Below, piece after piece: positions 51,242 through 59,562 of a stretch of DNA of 64,000 nucleotides. A program made the translations under genes and the position numbers. The stretch is from assembly GCF_022179285.1 (NCBI RefSeq), contig NZ_BPQO01000025.1:42592-106591 (forward strand), written 5' to 3'. The stretch comes from Methylobacterium hispanicum. GTDB taxonomy: Bacteria > Pseudomonadota > Alphaproteobacteria > Rhizobiales > Beijerinckiaceae. Numbering within the stretch: the first letter of the stretch is position 1; each line of letters begins with the position of its first letter. The notes under the pieces are model-generated. The model worked only from the letters and a program-made list of their open reading frames with translations. It was not told where the DNA came from and made no database searches.

Positions 51242-51515
51242 CGGGACGGGCATCGCGACGCGATCGGGTAGAGGACCGCCGCAGCCTCGCCCGGCACATG
51301 CGCCCCCGGGCGGTTCCGCGATCCTGAGAACCGGGCGGAGCCGCGCGACGGCCGACGTCCCGTCCCGCCCGGCGACGGCCTCGGAAGACGTCGCTCGCGC
51401 CGGGCAGGCCCCCCCGGGACAACCGCTCGGGCAAACCGATTGCCCGTCTCGACCGTTTGGAGGCTGCGCCGGCCGCCGACGCGCGGCAGGGATTTGGCCA
51501 GGTGAGGGTAGGTGA

Positions 51516-52088
51516 ATGGATAAGAAGCCGTCCTTTTCCAGACGGGTGACCGAGCATCTTCTGGCGCGCGCCCTGAGCGCTTCCATGTCTCTCAAGGGCA
51601 TCGAGCACGGGAAGGGATGCCGGGCGGTTCACAGGTTGCCCGACCTGCAGAACGACGGGCGCATGTCGATCGGGCACGACGTCGTCTTCAGGTCGAAGAA
51701 CGGCCGCGTCTCGATCACCGCCGACCCCGGGGCCGAGGTCAGCATCGGAGCGGCGGCCTACATCAACAGCCTGACCGTCATCCATGCCTGGAGTCGGATC
51801 TCCATCGGCAGCTGCTGCCGCATCGGAGAGATGTGCTTCATCTCCGATACGAACTTCCACGAGATCGAGGAAGGGCAGGGCGCCATCGTGAAGCCCGTGA
51901 CCCTCGGACGAAACGTCTGGCTGGGCCGCGGCGTGGTCGTCCTGCCGGGCGTGACCATAGGCGACCACGCCGTAGTTGGCGCCGGCTCCGTGGTGACGAA
52001 GGACGTTCCCGCGCGCGCGCTCGCGACCGGCGTGCCGGCCCAGGTCGTTCGCTCCCTTCGCGCGAGCGATACCTATATCCGGCCGTGA
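51516..52088 (+). CDS. Hexapeptide-repeat acyltransferase
   Basis: A 190-residue left-handed beta-helix acyltransferase of the maltose/nodulation (WbbJ) type. It shows MSIGHDVVFRSKNGRVSI, the active-site region SDTNFHEIEEGQG with the catalytic His, and LGRNVWLGRGVVVLPGVTIGDHAVVGAGSVVTKDVP. It acetylates sugars on surface polysaccharides or glycolipids. It is followed after 132 bp by a glycosyltransferase gene, suggesting joint action on an extracellular glycan. The 274 bp before it (51242-51515) show no promoter I can name. Confidence 0.88.
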   Translation: MDKKPSFSRRVTEHLLARALSASMSLKGIEHGKGCRAVHRLPDLQNDGRMSIGHDVVFRSKNGRVSITADPGAEVSIGAAAYINSLTVIHAWSRISIGSCCRIGEMCFISDTNFHEIEEGQGAIVKPVTLGRNVWLGRGVVVLPGVTIGDHAVVGAGSVVTKDVPARALATGVPAQVVRSLRASDTYIRP

Positions 52089-52220
52089 CTATCCGGCCGT
52101 GACACCCCTCGCGCCGCCCGTCCGGGCCGGCTGCCCGCGCAACGCAGCCAAGATCGCCGCCTCACGCTCGACAGGGCGGACGCATGTCGGGAGCCCTTCG
52201 GCTCGCTCAGGAGACCATCG

Positions 52221-53276
52221 ATGACGGTCACGCAAACCGCGGGAAGCCGCCCGACGCGAAAGGTCGGCCTCGTCACCGGATCGCCCGATGTCGGGCGGTG
52301 CGGCATTCACGACTACGTCCTGGCCCTGGCCCAATCCCTGCGCGGCACGGGGACGGCCTGTGAGATCATCGATCAGCGCGATTGGTCGCTGACCGGCCTG
52401 AATCGGCTCCGGCACAAGGTCCGCCTCTCCGACCCCGACATCGTCCACATCCAATATCCGATGATCGTCGGGTGGCGCAGCCTCGGACCGCACCTGCTCG
52501 GATGGCTGTCGAGAAAGCCCCTGGTCCTGACGCTGCACGAATTCACGAGCTTCGACCGCCTGAGGCAGGCGTCCCTGCGCGCCTTCGTCCACAACGCGAC
52601 CACGATCTGCCTGACGACGGATTACGAGACGGCGCACTTCCTCCGCGCCTTCCCGGGTGCCGCGGCCAAGGTCAGGACCATACCGATCGGGAGCAACATC
52701 CCGCGCGCCGACCGGACCGCCCACCTCGATGCGCCGCCCTACACGGTGACGTATTTCGGGCAGATCAAGCCCGGCAAGGGCATCGAGCAGTTCATCGACC
52801 TGATCCGCGTGGCCTCGGCGAAGCAGCGCCCCTGGACGTTCCGCATCGCCGGCGCCCCGGTCGGGTGGGCCCCGCACTACATCGAGGACTTGACGAAGGG
52901 CTTGTCCGGCTGTCCGGTCGAATGGATCCTGAATCCGAGCGACGCGGACGCCGCGCGCGTCCTGGCGGACTCGCATGTCGCCTACCTGCCCTACCCGGAC
53001 GGCATCTCCGAGCGCCGGGGCAGCTTCCTGGCGGCCCTCTGCAACGGCGTTCCCGTCGTCACCACCGACGGCCCCGCGCGTCCGCAGGGGATCGACGCGA
53101 TCGCGCGCCTCGCCCCGGACGCGGAGAGCGCGGATGCGGCCATCGCCGCCCTGCTGCAGGATCGAGACACCTGGGAGCGGCTGAGCTTCGCGGGACAGCG
53201 CTACGTCGCCAAGCACGACTGGTCCCGCATCGCGGAGCAGTACCGGGCGGTCTACGACGCCGCCGTGGCGCGCTGA
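52221..53276 (+). CDS. GT4-like glycosyltransferase
   Basis: A 351-residue GT-B glycosyltransferase. The N-terminal domain begins VGLVTGSPDVGRCGIHDYVLALAQSL, with DPDIVHIQYPMIVGW and VLTLHEF in the acceptor side. The donor domain contains YFGQIKPGKGIEQFIDLI and a late segment YLPYPDGISERRGSFLAALCNGVPVVTT in place of a strict E-x7-E. The pair with the upstream acyltransferase points to exopolysaccharide or lipopolysaccharide decoration; donor and acceptor are unknown. Confidence 0.85.
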   Translation: MTVTQTAGSRPTRKVGLVTGSPDVGRCGIHDYVLALAQSLRGTGTACEIIDQRDWSLTGLNRLRHKVRLSDPDIVHIQYPMIVGWRSLGPHLLGWLSRKPLVLTLHEFTSFDRLRQASLRAFVHNATTICLTTDYETAHFLRAFPGAAAKVRTIPIGSNIPRADRTAHLDAPPYTVTYFGQIKPGKGIEQFIDLIRVASAKQRPWTFRIAGAPVGWAPHYIEDLTKGLSGCPVEWILNPSDADAARVLADSHVAYLPYPDGISERRGSFLAALCNGVPVVTTDGPARPQGIDAIARLAPDAESADAAIAALLQDRDTWERLSFAGQRYVAKHDWSRIAEQYRAVYDAAVAR

Positions 53277-53418
53277 GCGGATCGCCGCGCGGCTTGCCGC
53301 CCGCAGGCCGGCCGCGCGGCGCGGATGACGAGGCGGCTGCGCGGACGGGCCGGGTTGCGGGCACGGTCGGGGTCAGGTCCTGCCCCGGCACCCCGGCATC
53401 GGCCGAGCGGCTGGCCCC

Positions 53419-54729
53419 TCAGCCGAGCGGCTGGACCAGCAGCTTGTCGACGCGCCGCCCGTCCATGTCGACCACCTCGAAGCGCCAGCCATGCGCCTCG
53501 ACGCTGTCGCCCGTGCTCGGGATGCGGCCCAGCCGGAAGATCACGAAGCCCGCGATCGTGTTGAAGTCGTCGCGCTCCGGCTTCTCGGCGAACCCCAGGC
53601 GCTCGAAGGCCTCGTCGGCCGGCATCATGCCGTCGATCAGGAAGGAGCCGTCGTCGCGCTCGACCACGTCGGGCTCCTCGCCCGCCTCCGGGATGTCGCC
53701 CGCGATCGCCTCCAGGAGGTCGGTCGCCGTGACGATGCCCTCCAGGCTGCCGTACTCGTCCACCACGATCGCCATCTGGACGGGCTTGGCCCGGAAGGTC
53801 TCCAGCACGGCGAGCACCGACATCGCCTCGTGCACGACGATCGGCTGGCGCGTCACCGCGTCGATGTCCGGCGGCTGCCCGTCGAGGACGCGGTCGAGCA
53901 GGTCCTGCTTGCGCACCACGCCGACGACCTCGTCCACCGTACCGCGGCTGACGACGACCTGCGCGTGGCTGCAATCGCGCAGCGCCCGCAGCACCGCGTC
54001 GCGGTCGTCCTCCGCATCGACCCACTCGATCTCGTGGCGGGGCGTCATCACCTCGCGGATGCGCCGGTCGCCCAGCGCGAAGATGCGCTCGACCGCCTCC
54101 TGCTGCGCTTCCTGGATCAGCCCGGCCTCCCGGCTCGCCTCGACCAGGAGGTTGAGTTCGGCGGTCGAGTGGTGGCCGCCCTCGCCGTGGCCGGCCTGGA
54201 GGCCGCACAGCCGCAGCACGCCGTTGCCGAGCCCGTTCAGGAAGACGATGGCCGGACGGAACACGAACAGGAACAGGGAGAGCGGCCGGATCACCGCGAG
54301 CGCCGTGCGCTCGCTGCGCTGAAGCGCGAGGCTCTTCGGGGCGAGCTCGCCCAGCACGATGTGCAGCGCCGTGATGATCACGAAGGAGATCACCACCGCG
54401 ACGGTGTGAGCGCCCACGCTCGGCAGCACGCCCGGCAGCCAGGCGAGCGCGGGCTCGACGAGGTGGGCGAGGGCCGGCTCGCCGACCCAGCCCAGCGCCA
54501 GCGACGAGATGGTGATGCCGAGCTGGGTCGCGGCCAGGTGCGCGTCGAGGTGGTCGGTGGCGGCGAGCAGCGCCTTGGCGTTGACGCGCCCCTCGTTCAC
54601 CAGCTCGGTCACCCGGCTGCGGCGCACCGCCACCAGGGCGAACTCGGCGGCCACGAAGAAGCCGTTGGCCAGCACCAGCGCGAGCACCGAGAGCAGGCCG
54701 AGGGCGGTCGCCCAAGCATCGTCGGAAAT
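53419..54729 (-). CDS. CNNM/CorC-type membrane protein with CBS domains
   Basis: About 436 residues: an N-terminal DUF21 membrane domain (LGLLSVLALVLANGFFVAAEFALVAVRRSRV, ATQLGITISSLALGWVGEPAL), a CBS pair (REVMTPRHEIEWVD and AIVVDEYGSLEGIVTATDLLEAI) and a C-terminal CorC_HlyC domain (DFNTIAGFVIFRLGRIPSTGD). Members are linked to Mg/Co efflux. The start is unusual: no ATG, GTG or TTG lies in frame close before the first helix. ATT 54729, preceded by GGGAG at good distance, gives the expected N-terminus ISDDAWATAL; otherwise the start would be far upstream at 55026, over the opposite-strand gene. Confidence 0.85.
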   Translation of the reverse strand: MSDDAWATALGLLSVLALVLANGFFVAAEFALVAVRRSRVTELVNEGRVNAKALLAATDHLDAHLAATQLGITISSLALGWVGEPALAHLVEPALAWLPGVLPSVGAHTVAVVISFVIITALHIVLGELAPKSLALQRSERTALAVIRPLSLFLFVFRPAIVFLNGLGNGVLRLCGLQAGHGEGGHHSTAELNLLVEASREAGLIQEAQQEAVERIFALGDRRIREVMTPRHEIEWVDAEDDRDAVLRALRDCSHAQVVVSRGTVDEVVGVVRKQDLLDRVLDGQPPDIDAVTRQPIVVHEAMSVLAVLETFRAKPVQMAIVVDEYGSLEGIVTATDLLEAIAGDIPEAGEEPDVVERDDGSFLIDGMMPADEAFERLGFAEKPERDDFNTIAGFVIFRLGRIPSTGDSVEAHGWRFEVVDMDGRRVDKLLVQPLG

Positions 54730-55015
54730 CGTCGTCTCCCGCCTTTGGCCCGGCAGCCCTGTGGCCAGCCATTCGGCCAGCCATGCGGGCCGCGCCGGCC
54801 TGACCCATCCGGATCTCCCATACCCGCCCCCGGGGATCAGGGCTATCCGAAGCCCGCCCCGATCCGTCCGGAGAACCGATGGATCGACGCGCGATCGGCG
54901 CCGCAGGCCGCGGACGCCGCCATCCACGCCGCCGGGCCGCACCCGGCTTGCCTGGGCCGCCCTTACGGCTAAGCTTCGCGCCGACGCCCGGCGCGGCGCC
55001 CACCCGGAGCCCCGA

Positions 55016-55156
55016 TTGTCCTCCATCAAGATCAAACCGGCCTGCGACGGCACCTACACGCTCTACCGCGACGGCGACGCCGTCAGCTCGGGCCTCACCC
55101 TGCATCAGGCGCAGGAACTCGCCGCGGTGCTGCGCTGCCTCGACCCGGGGGTGTGA
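55016..55156 (+). CDS. Very small hypothetical protein
   Basis: A 46-residue product from TTG 55016: SSIKIKPACDGTYTLYRDGD and AVSSGLTLHQAQELAAVLRCLDPG. GGAG lies 8 bp before the TTG. The TYTLYRDGDAV pattern suggests a small beta-hairpin followed by a helix, similar to short DUF-type proteins. It is divergent from the CNNM gene. No family recognised, but composition differs from shadow frames. Confidence 0.5.
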   Translation: MSSIKIKPACDGTYTLYRDGDAVSSGLTLHQAQELAAVLRCLDPGV

Positions 55157-55335
55157 GGGCTGCCCGGACCGCGCGCATTCTCCGCGCGGCCGGGAACCGG
55201 GCCGGACGGATTGATCTTGTCGTCGGACACGTACAGGATCTCCGGGCAGCGGGTCCGACAAACCCTCGCCCCCCGTCCCTGCTGCGCGTCGCGTCGTGCG
55301 TCACCGAACCGCCCCGCAACAGCGACGAGCCCTGC

Positions 55336-55812
55336 ATGGCGATCGAGATCGAGCGCAAGTTCCTCGCGACCCGGGCCGTCCTAGAGCATTGCCGCTTCGG
55401 CACCGTCATCGTCCAGGGCTATCTCTACACCGACGCCGAGAACACGGTGCGGGTGCGCCGCATGGGTGCCCGCTACCTGCTCGCCTGGAAGGGGCGGCGC
55501 CTGGGCGCGGTCCGCGAGGAGATCGAGTTCGAGCTGCCGGCTGCCGTGGGCGCCGCGCTTCTCACCGCCGTCGATCCGCGCGGGCGGATCGAGAAGGTGC
55601 GCTACCGGGTCGAGGACGGCGGCCGCGCCTGGGACGTCGACGTCTTCGCGGGCGCCCTCGACGGGTTGATCCTGGCGGAGGCGGAACTCGCCCGCGCCGA
55701 CGAGGCCGTGGCCCTGCCGCCCTGGATCGGCGAGGAGGTCACCGCGGACGAGCGCTACCGCAACTCGCGCCTCGCCGCCGGAGCCGTGGTGCCGCAGCGC
55801 GCGGCGGCCTAG
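55336..55812 (+). CDS. CYTH-domain protein (inorganic triphosphatase family)
   Basis: A 158-residue CYTH protein. It begins with the signature EIERKFL (ExExK), followed by QGYLYTDAENTVRVRRMGARYLLAWKG and EEIEFELP, and closes WDVDVFAGALDGLILAEAEL. Charged residues lining the triphosphate tunnel are conserved. Bacterial CYTH proteins of this size hydrolyse tripolyphosphate or other triphosphates in the cytoplasm. Closeness to a phosphate transporter gene (90 bp, convergent) fits phosphate metabolism. Confidence 0.9.
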   Translation: MAIEIERKFLATRAVLEHCRFGTVIVQGYLYTDAENTVRVRRMGARYLLAWKGRRLGAVREEIEFELPAAVGAALLTAVDPRGRIEKVRYRVEDGGRAWDVDVFAGALDGLILAEAELARADEAVALPPWIGEEVTADERYRNSRLAAGAVVPQRAAA

Positions 55813-55902
55813 CCCGCGCGCCCTCCGGGACGGGGCGGCCGGGGCCGCGCCGGATCGCCGTCCCGCCGGGCCGGCCGCCCGGCGATGGATCAAGGGACGG
55901 CG

Positions 55903-57543
55903 TCAGAACGCCTGCCGCAAGATCACGAACAGCGTGCCGGCGAGGAGCATCGCGGCCGGCAGGGTGAGGAGCCACGCGAGCGCGAGGTTGCGCACGGTGG
56001 CGAGCTGGAGTCCCGTGCCGTTGGCCGCCATGGTGCCCGCCACGCCCGACGACAGGATGTGGGTGGTCGAGACCGGCAGGCCGTAGCCCTCGGCCAGCCC
56101 GATCGTGCCCGCGGCGACGATCTCGGCCGAGGCGCCCTGCGCGTAGGTGAGGTGCTGCTTGCCGATGCGCTCGCCCACCGTGATCACGATGCGCTTCCAG
56201 CCGACCATCGTGCCCAGGCCCAGCGCCAGGGCGACGCAGACCTTGACCCAGGCGGGGATGTAGCGCGTGCCGGCGTCGAGCAGGTCGGTGTAGCCCTTCA
56301 TGACCGTCGCTTCCTCCTCCGGGAAGATTTCGGCCTTCGTCAGCCGGTGGATCGCCTCGGAGGCGAGGTACATGTCGTTGCGCAGGTTCGACGTCGCGGC
56401 GGCGGGCACGCGGCGCAGCGCGCCGTAGCCCTCGACCTTCTCGGCGATGTCGTCCGACAGGGTGCCGAGCGCGGCGAAGACCGCCGGCCGGTCCAGTGCC
56501 TTCGTCCTCAGCGCCTCGCCGATCGCGGCGCGGGCCGCGCCGGGCTCGGGCCGCTCCGCCCCCGCAGTGCGGGGGGCGAGGATACCGGAGGCGGACCGCG
56601 AGGCCTGCACGAAGGCGGGGGTGTCGGCCTCCGTCATGGTGCGGTTCAGGGCGTAGGCGGTCGGCGCCGCCCCGATCAGGATGAGCATGATCAGGCCCAT
56701 GCCCTTCTGCCCGTCGTTGCCGCCGTGGAAGAACGAGACCAGGGAGCAGGTCAGCACGAGCAGGCCCCGGATCGGGAGCGGGGGCGGCGTGTCGGCCTCC
56801 GGAGCCCGGTCGAGCGCGGGGCTGCGCACGACGCGCTTCAGGACGAGCAGCAGCAGGGCCGCCAGCACGAAGCCGCAGACCGGGCTGAAGGCCAGCGCCT
56901 TGAGCACCTCCAGGGCGTGGCCCCAATCGATGCCGGAGGTCCCGTCGTGCCCGCCGACGAGCTGGTTGGCGAGGCCGACGCCCAGCACCGAGCCGATCAG
57001 GGCGTGGGAGGAGGAGTTCGGCAGGCCGAGGGCCCAGGTGCCGAGGTTCCACACGATGGCGGCGGCGAGCAGCGCGAAGATCATCGCGTAGCCGGGACCC
57101 GAGCCGACCCGCAGCACCAGTTCCACCGGCAGCATGACGACGATGGCGTAGGCCACCGCGCCCGAGGAGAGCATCACGCCCAGGAAGTTGAAGGCCCCCG
57201 ACCAGACCACCGCGACGTTGGGCGGCAGGGCGCGGGTGTAGATCACCGTGGCGACCGCGTTGGCCGTGTCGTGGAAGCCGTTCACGAACTCGAAGCCCAG
57301 CGCGATCAGCAGGGCGAGCCCGAGGAGCGCGAAGGCACCGAGGGCGAGCGGCTCCGCGTGCGCGGCGCTCATGTCGGCGATCAGGCTGTAGAGGGCGTAG
57401 CCGAGGCCCGCGATCACCGCGAGCAGGATGACGATGCCGTGGGCCGGATGGGTGGCGCGGTCGAGCCCGTGCCCGGACCGCTGCCCCGGGGGACCGGAGG
57501 CCGCGGCCGGGCCGCGCAGGATGTCGGACGTGCCGTCGGCCAT
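55903..57543 (-). CDS. pit: PiT-family inorganic phosphate transporter
   Basis: A 546-residue inner-membrane phosphate/cation symporter. The two PiT signature repeats are present: GFEFVNGFHDTANAVATVIYTRALPP in the first half and VSFFHGGNDGQKGMGLIML in the second. LPNSSSHALIGSVLGVGLA and PVSTTHILSSGVAGT mark the inverted-repeat symmetry. A long cytoplasmic loop separates the halves. ATG 57543 is chosen; an ATG at 57552 would add three residues. A 7-4-7 direct repeat like a Pho box lies about 50 bp upstream, so control by phosphate limitation is likely. Confidence 0.93.
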   Translation of the reverse strand: MADGTSDILRGPAAASGPPGQRSGHGLDRATHPAHGIVILLAVIAGLGYALYSLIADMSAAHAEPLALGAFALLGLALLIALGFEFVNGFHDTANAVATVIYTRALPPNVAVVWSGAFNFLGVMLSSGAVAYAIVVMLPVELVLRVGSGPGYAMIFALLAAAIVWNLGTWALGLPNSSSHALIGSVLGVGLANQLVGGHDGTSGIDWGHALEVLKALAFSPVCGFVLAALLLLVLKRVVRSPALDRAPEADTPPPLPIRGLLVLTCSLVSFFHGGNDGQKGMGLIMLILIGAAPTAYALNRTMTEADTPAFVQASRSASGILAPRTAGAERPEPGAARAAIGEALRTKALDRPAVFAALGTLSDDIAEKVEGYGALRRVPAAATSNLRNDMYLASEAIHRLTKAEIFPEEEATVMKGYTDLLDAGTRYIPAWVKVCVALALGLGTMVGWKRIVITVGERIGKQHLTYAQGASAEIVAAGTIGLAEGYGLPVSTTHILSSGVAGTMAANGTGLQLATVRNLALAWLLTLPAAMLLAGTLFVILRQAF

Positions 57544-57592
57544 GGGTCTCATCCGCGCGATAGGATTGTGATCCCAACCCTAGGGGGTGCCG

Positions 57593-57610
57593 GTGACGAT
57601 CCGGTGACGG
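57593..57610 (-). promoter_or_regulatory. Pho-box-like direct repeat upstream of pit
   Basis: On the minus strand CCGTCAC-CGGA-TCGTCAC: two 7 bp repeats with a 4 bp spacer, the layout of PhoB boxes (consensus CTGTCAT/C). The cores GTCAC are identical. The site lies 50-67 bp before the pit start codon. No phoB gene is in this window; a PhoR-like kinase is at 12008. Confidence 0.5.
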
Positions 57611-57901
57611 GCTGCCGTCCGCCCCGGTTCGGCGCGGCGGCCTCGCGCCTGATCGAGGCGGGGCCCCGGGCGACGCGGTGCAGCCCGCTTGTCCGGCGCC
57701 CGGCGCGCCGGTGGCGGCGCATCCGGCGGCCGCCGACGAAGCCCGGAACGCCGCGCCCCCCGATGCGCGGGAGGGGAGGCGGACGGGGAGGCACCGGATG
57801 ATGGGGCGGAGGATGCTGGGGCGGAGGCTCGAACCGGCCCGGCGGCGTCCTAACTGCAGGCCCGAGCGCGCCCGGCGCGCCCGACCCATCGAGGAGGAGC
57901 C
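57611..57901. other. Intergenic region, nothing firm
   Basis: Together with the Pho-box stretch this makes a 358 bp gap between the divergent pit and oxidoreductase genes. It is very GC-rich. Apart from GGAGGAG as RBS before ATG 57902 I see no promoter, repeat or small gene that can be supported. Confidence 0.4.
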
Positions 57902-58915
57902 ATGAAAGCCTTCGTCGTGCGCGCACCCGGCGGTCTCGACCGTCTGGAGATCGCGGAGCGGCCCGATCCGGGCGCGCCGGGGCCCGGCGAGATCCGGGTC
58001 GCGATCCGGGCGACCTCGCTCAACTACCACGACCTGCTGGTGGCCGCCGGCCACTGGCCCGCCGCGGACGGCCGGATCCTGATGTCGGACGGGGCGGGGA
58101 TCGTCGAGGCGGTGGGGGCCGGCGTCGCCGAGTTCGCGCCGGGCGAGGCGGTCGTCTCCTGCTTCTTCCCGCAATGGCCGGACGGCCTGCCCCACGGGGC
58201 GGTCGGGGATTTCGCGGGCACGCCCGGCGACGGCATCGACGGCTTCGCGCTCACCCACGCGGTCCGCTCCGCCCAGGCCTTCACGCGCGCGCCGCGGGGC
58301 TGGGGCCACGCGGAGGCCGCGACGCTGACCACCGCCGGCCTCACCGCGTGGCGCGCCCTCGTGGCCGATGGCGGGCTGAAGGCCGGCGACACCGTGCTGG
58401 CGCTCGGCACCGGCGGCGTCGCGATCGCGGCCCTGCAGATCGCCAAGCTGATGGGCGCGGCCGTGGTCGTCACCTCCTCGTCCGATGCCAAGCTCGAGCG
58501 GGCGCGGGCGCTCGGCGCCGACCACACGATCAACTACCGCCAGCACCCGGACTGGGGGAAGCGGGCGCGCGACTGGACCGGCGGCCGTGGCATCGACCAC
58601 GTGCTCGAACTCGGCGGCCCCGGCACCCTGGCGCAGTCGATCGAGGCGGTGCGGGTCGGCGGCCACATCGCGCTGATCGGCGTGCTCACCGGCCTCGCGG
58701 GCGACGTCCCGACGGCGGCGCTGATGGCCAAGCAGGCCCGCCTGCAAGGTCTGATCGTGGGCAGCCGCCGCCAGCAGCAGGACTACGTCGCGGCCCTCGA
58801 TCAGGCGGAAATCCGCCCGGTGATCGACCGGACCTTCGGCTTCGACGAGCTGCCGGAGGCCTTCCGCTACCAAGAGGGCGCGGCGCATTTCAGCAAGATC
58901 TGCGCGGCGTGGTAG
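57902..58915 (+). CDS. Zinc-independent MDR oxidoreductase (quinone oxidoreductase-like)
   Basis: A 337-residue medium-chain dehydrogenase/reductase. It has the fold of NADPH:quinone reductases: KAFVVRAPGGLDRLEIAERPDPG at the N-terminus, ATSLNYHDLLVAAGHWP, the nucleotide motif ALGTGGVAIAALQIAK near residue 165 and the C-terminal FGFDELPEAFRYQEGAAHFSKI. Structural and catalytic zinc ligands of true alcohol dehydrogenases are absent. Substrate unknown; enals or quinones are usual. It lies 34 bp before the Fae homologue and may be co-transcribed. Confidence 0.87.
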   Translation: MKAFVVRAPGGLDRLEIAERPDPGAPGPGEIRVAIRATSLNYHDLLVAAGHWPAADGRILMSDGAGIVEAVGAGVAEFAPGEAVVSCFFPQWPDGLPHGAVGDFAGTPGDGIDGFALTHAVRSAQAFTRAPRGWGHAEAATLTTAGLTAWRALVADGGLKAGDTVLALGTGGVAIAALQIAKLMGAAVVVTSSSDAKLERARALGADHTINYRQHPDWGKRARDWTGGRGIDHVLELGGPGTLAQSIEAVRVGGHIALIGVLTGLAGDVPTAALMAKQARLQGLIVGSRRQQQDYVAALDQAEIRPVIDRTFGFDELPEAFRYQEGAAHFSKICAAW

Positions 58916-58949
58916 GCCGCGCCCCGTCCCCTGTCAGGAGCAACCCAGC

Positions 58950-59498
58950 ATGAGCGATCGCATCATTCTCCGCGCCGGCGAGGCGCTGGTGGCGGGCGGC
59001 CCGCCCAACACCGCCTCCGAGCCCGAGGTCATCATCGGCGAACTCGACGGGCCGGTCGGCACGGCACTCGCCACGCTGACCGGCGATCAGGTGGTCGGTC
59101 ACAGCCGCGTCTTCGCGCTCCTGAACACCGACATCATGGTGCGCCCGGTCACGCTCTGCGTCTCGAAGGTCAGCGTGACCGAGAGCAAGTATACCTCGAT
59201 CCTGATGGGCACGGTGCAGTACGCCATCGCCAACGGCGTGCTCGACGCGGTGCGGGCGGGCTACATCCCGAAGGAGAAGGCCAACGACCTCGGCATCATC
59301 TGCTCGGTCTGGCTGAGCCCCGGCGTGATCCAGGCCGAGAGCGTTGACCACCGGGCCCTGTTCGAGATCCAGCGCAAGGGCATGACCGAGGCGATCCGCA
59401 AGGCGATGACGAACGAGCCCTCGATCGACTGGCTCCTCGAGAACCAGGACAAGATCGTGCACAAGTACTACCAGATGGGCCTCGACGGGAAGATCTGA
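58950..59498 (+). CDS. Formaldehyde-activating-enzyme (Fae) homologue
   Basis: A 182-residue homologue of Fae, which condenses formaldehyde with tetrahydromethanopterin in methylotrophs. It shares EALV at the N-terminus, EVIIGELDGPVGTAL aligned with the Fae IIGPRGSPAETAF block, and LGIICSVWL near residue 115. The catalytic His17 of authentic Fae (AHIDLIIG) is replaced by Glu24 (SEPEVIIG), and the C-terminus is different (IVHKYYQMGLDGKI). It is therefore a Fae2/Fae3-like paralogue, perhaps acting on another aldehyde or having a regulatory role. AGGAGC precedes ATG 58950. Confidence 0.87.
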   Translation: MSDRIILRAGEALVAGGPPNTASEPEVIIGELDGPVGTALATLTGDQVVGHSRVFALLNTDIMVRPVTLCVSKVSVTESKYTSILMGTVQYAIANGVLDAVRAGYIPKEKANDLGIICSVWLSPGVIQAESVDHRALFEIQRKGMTEAIRKAMTNEPSIDWLLENQDKIVHKYYQMGLDGKI

Positions 59499-59562
59499 TC
59501 GTCGGCGCGCCGCCGGGGCGGCAGGTCCGCCCCGGCCTGTCTCCGCGCCCCGGCTTTCCGCC

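Noticed and set aside
55739..58888. 1049-codon open frame on the minus strand
   Set aside because: It runs antisense or out of frame across pit and the quinone-oxidoreductase gene, with low-complexity Arg/Ala/Gly composition. It is a GC-content artefact.
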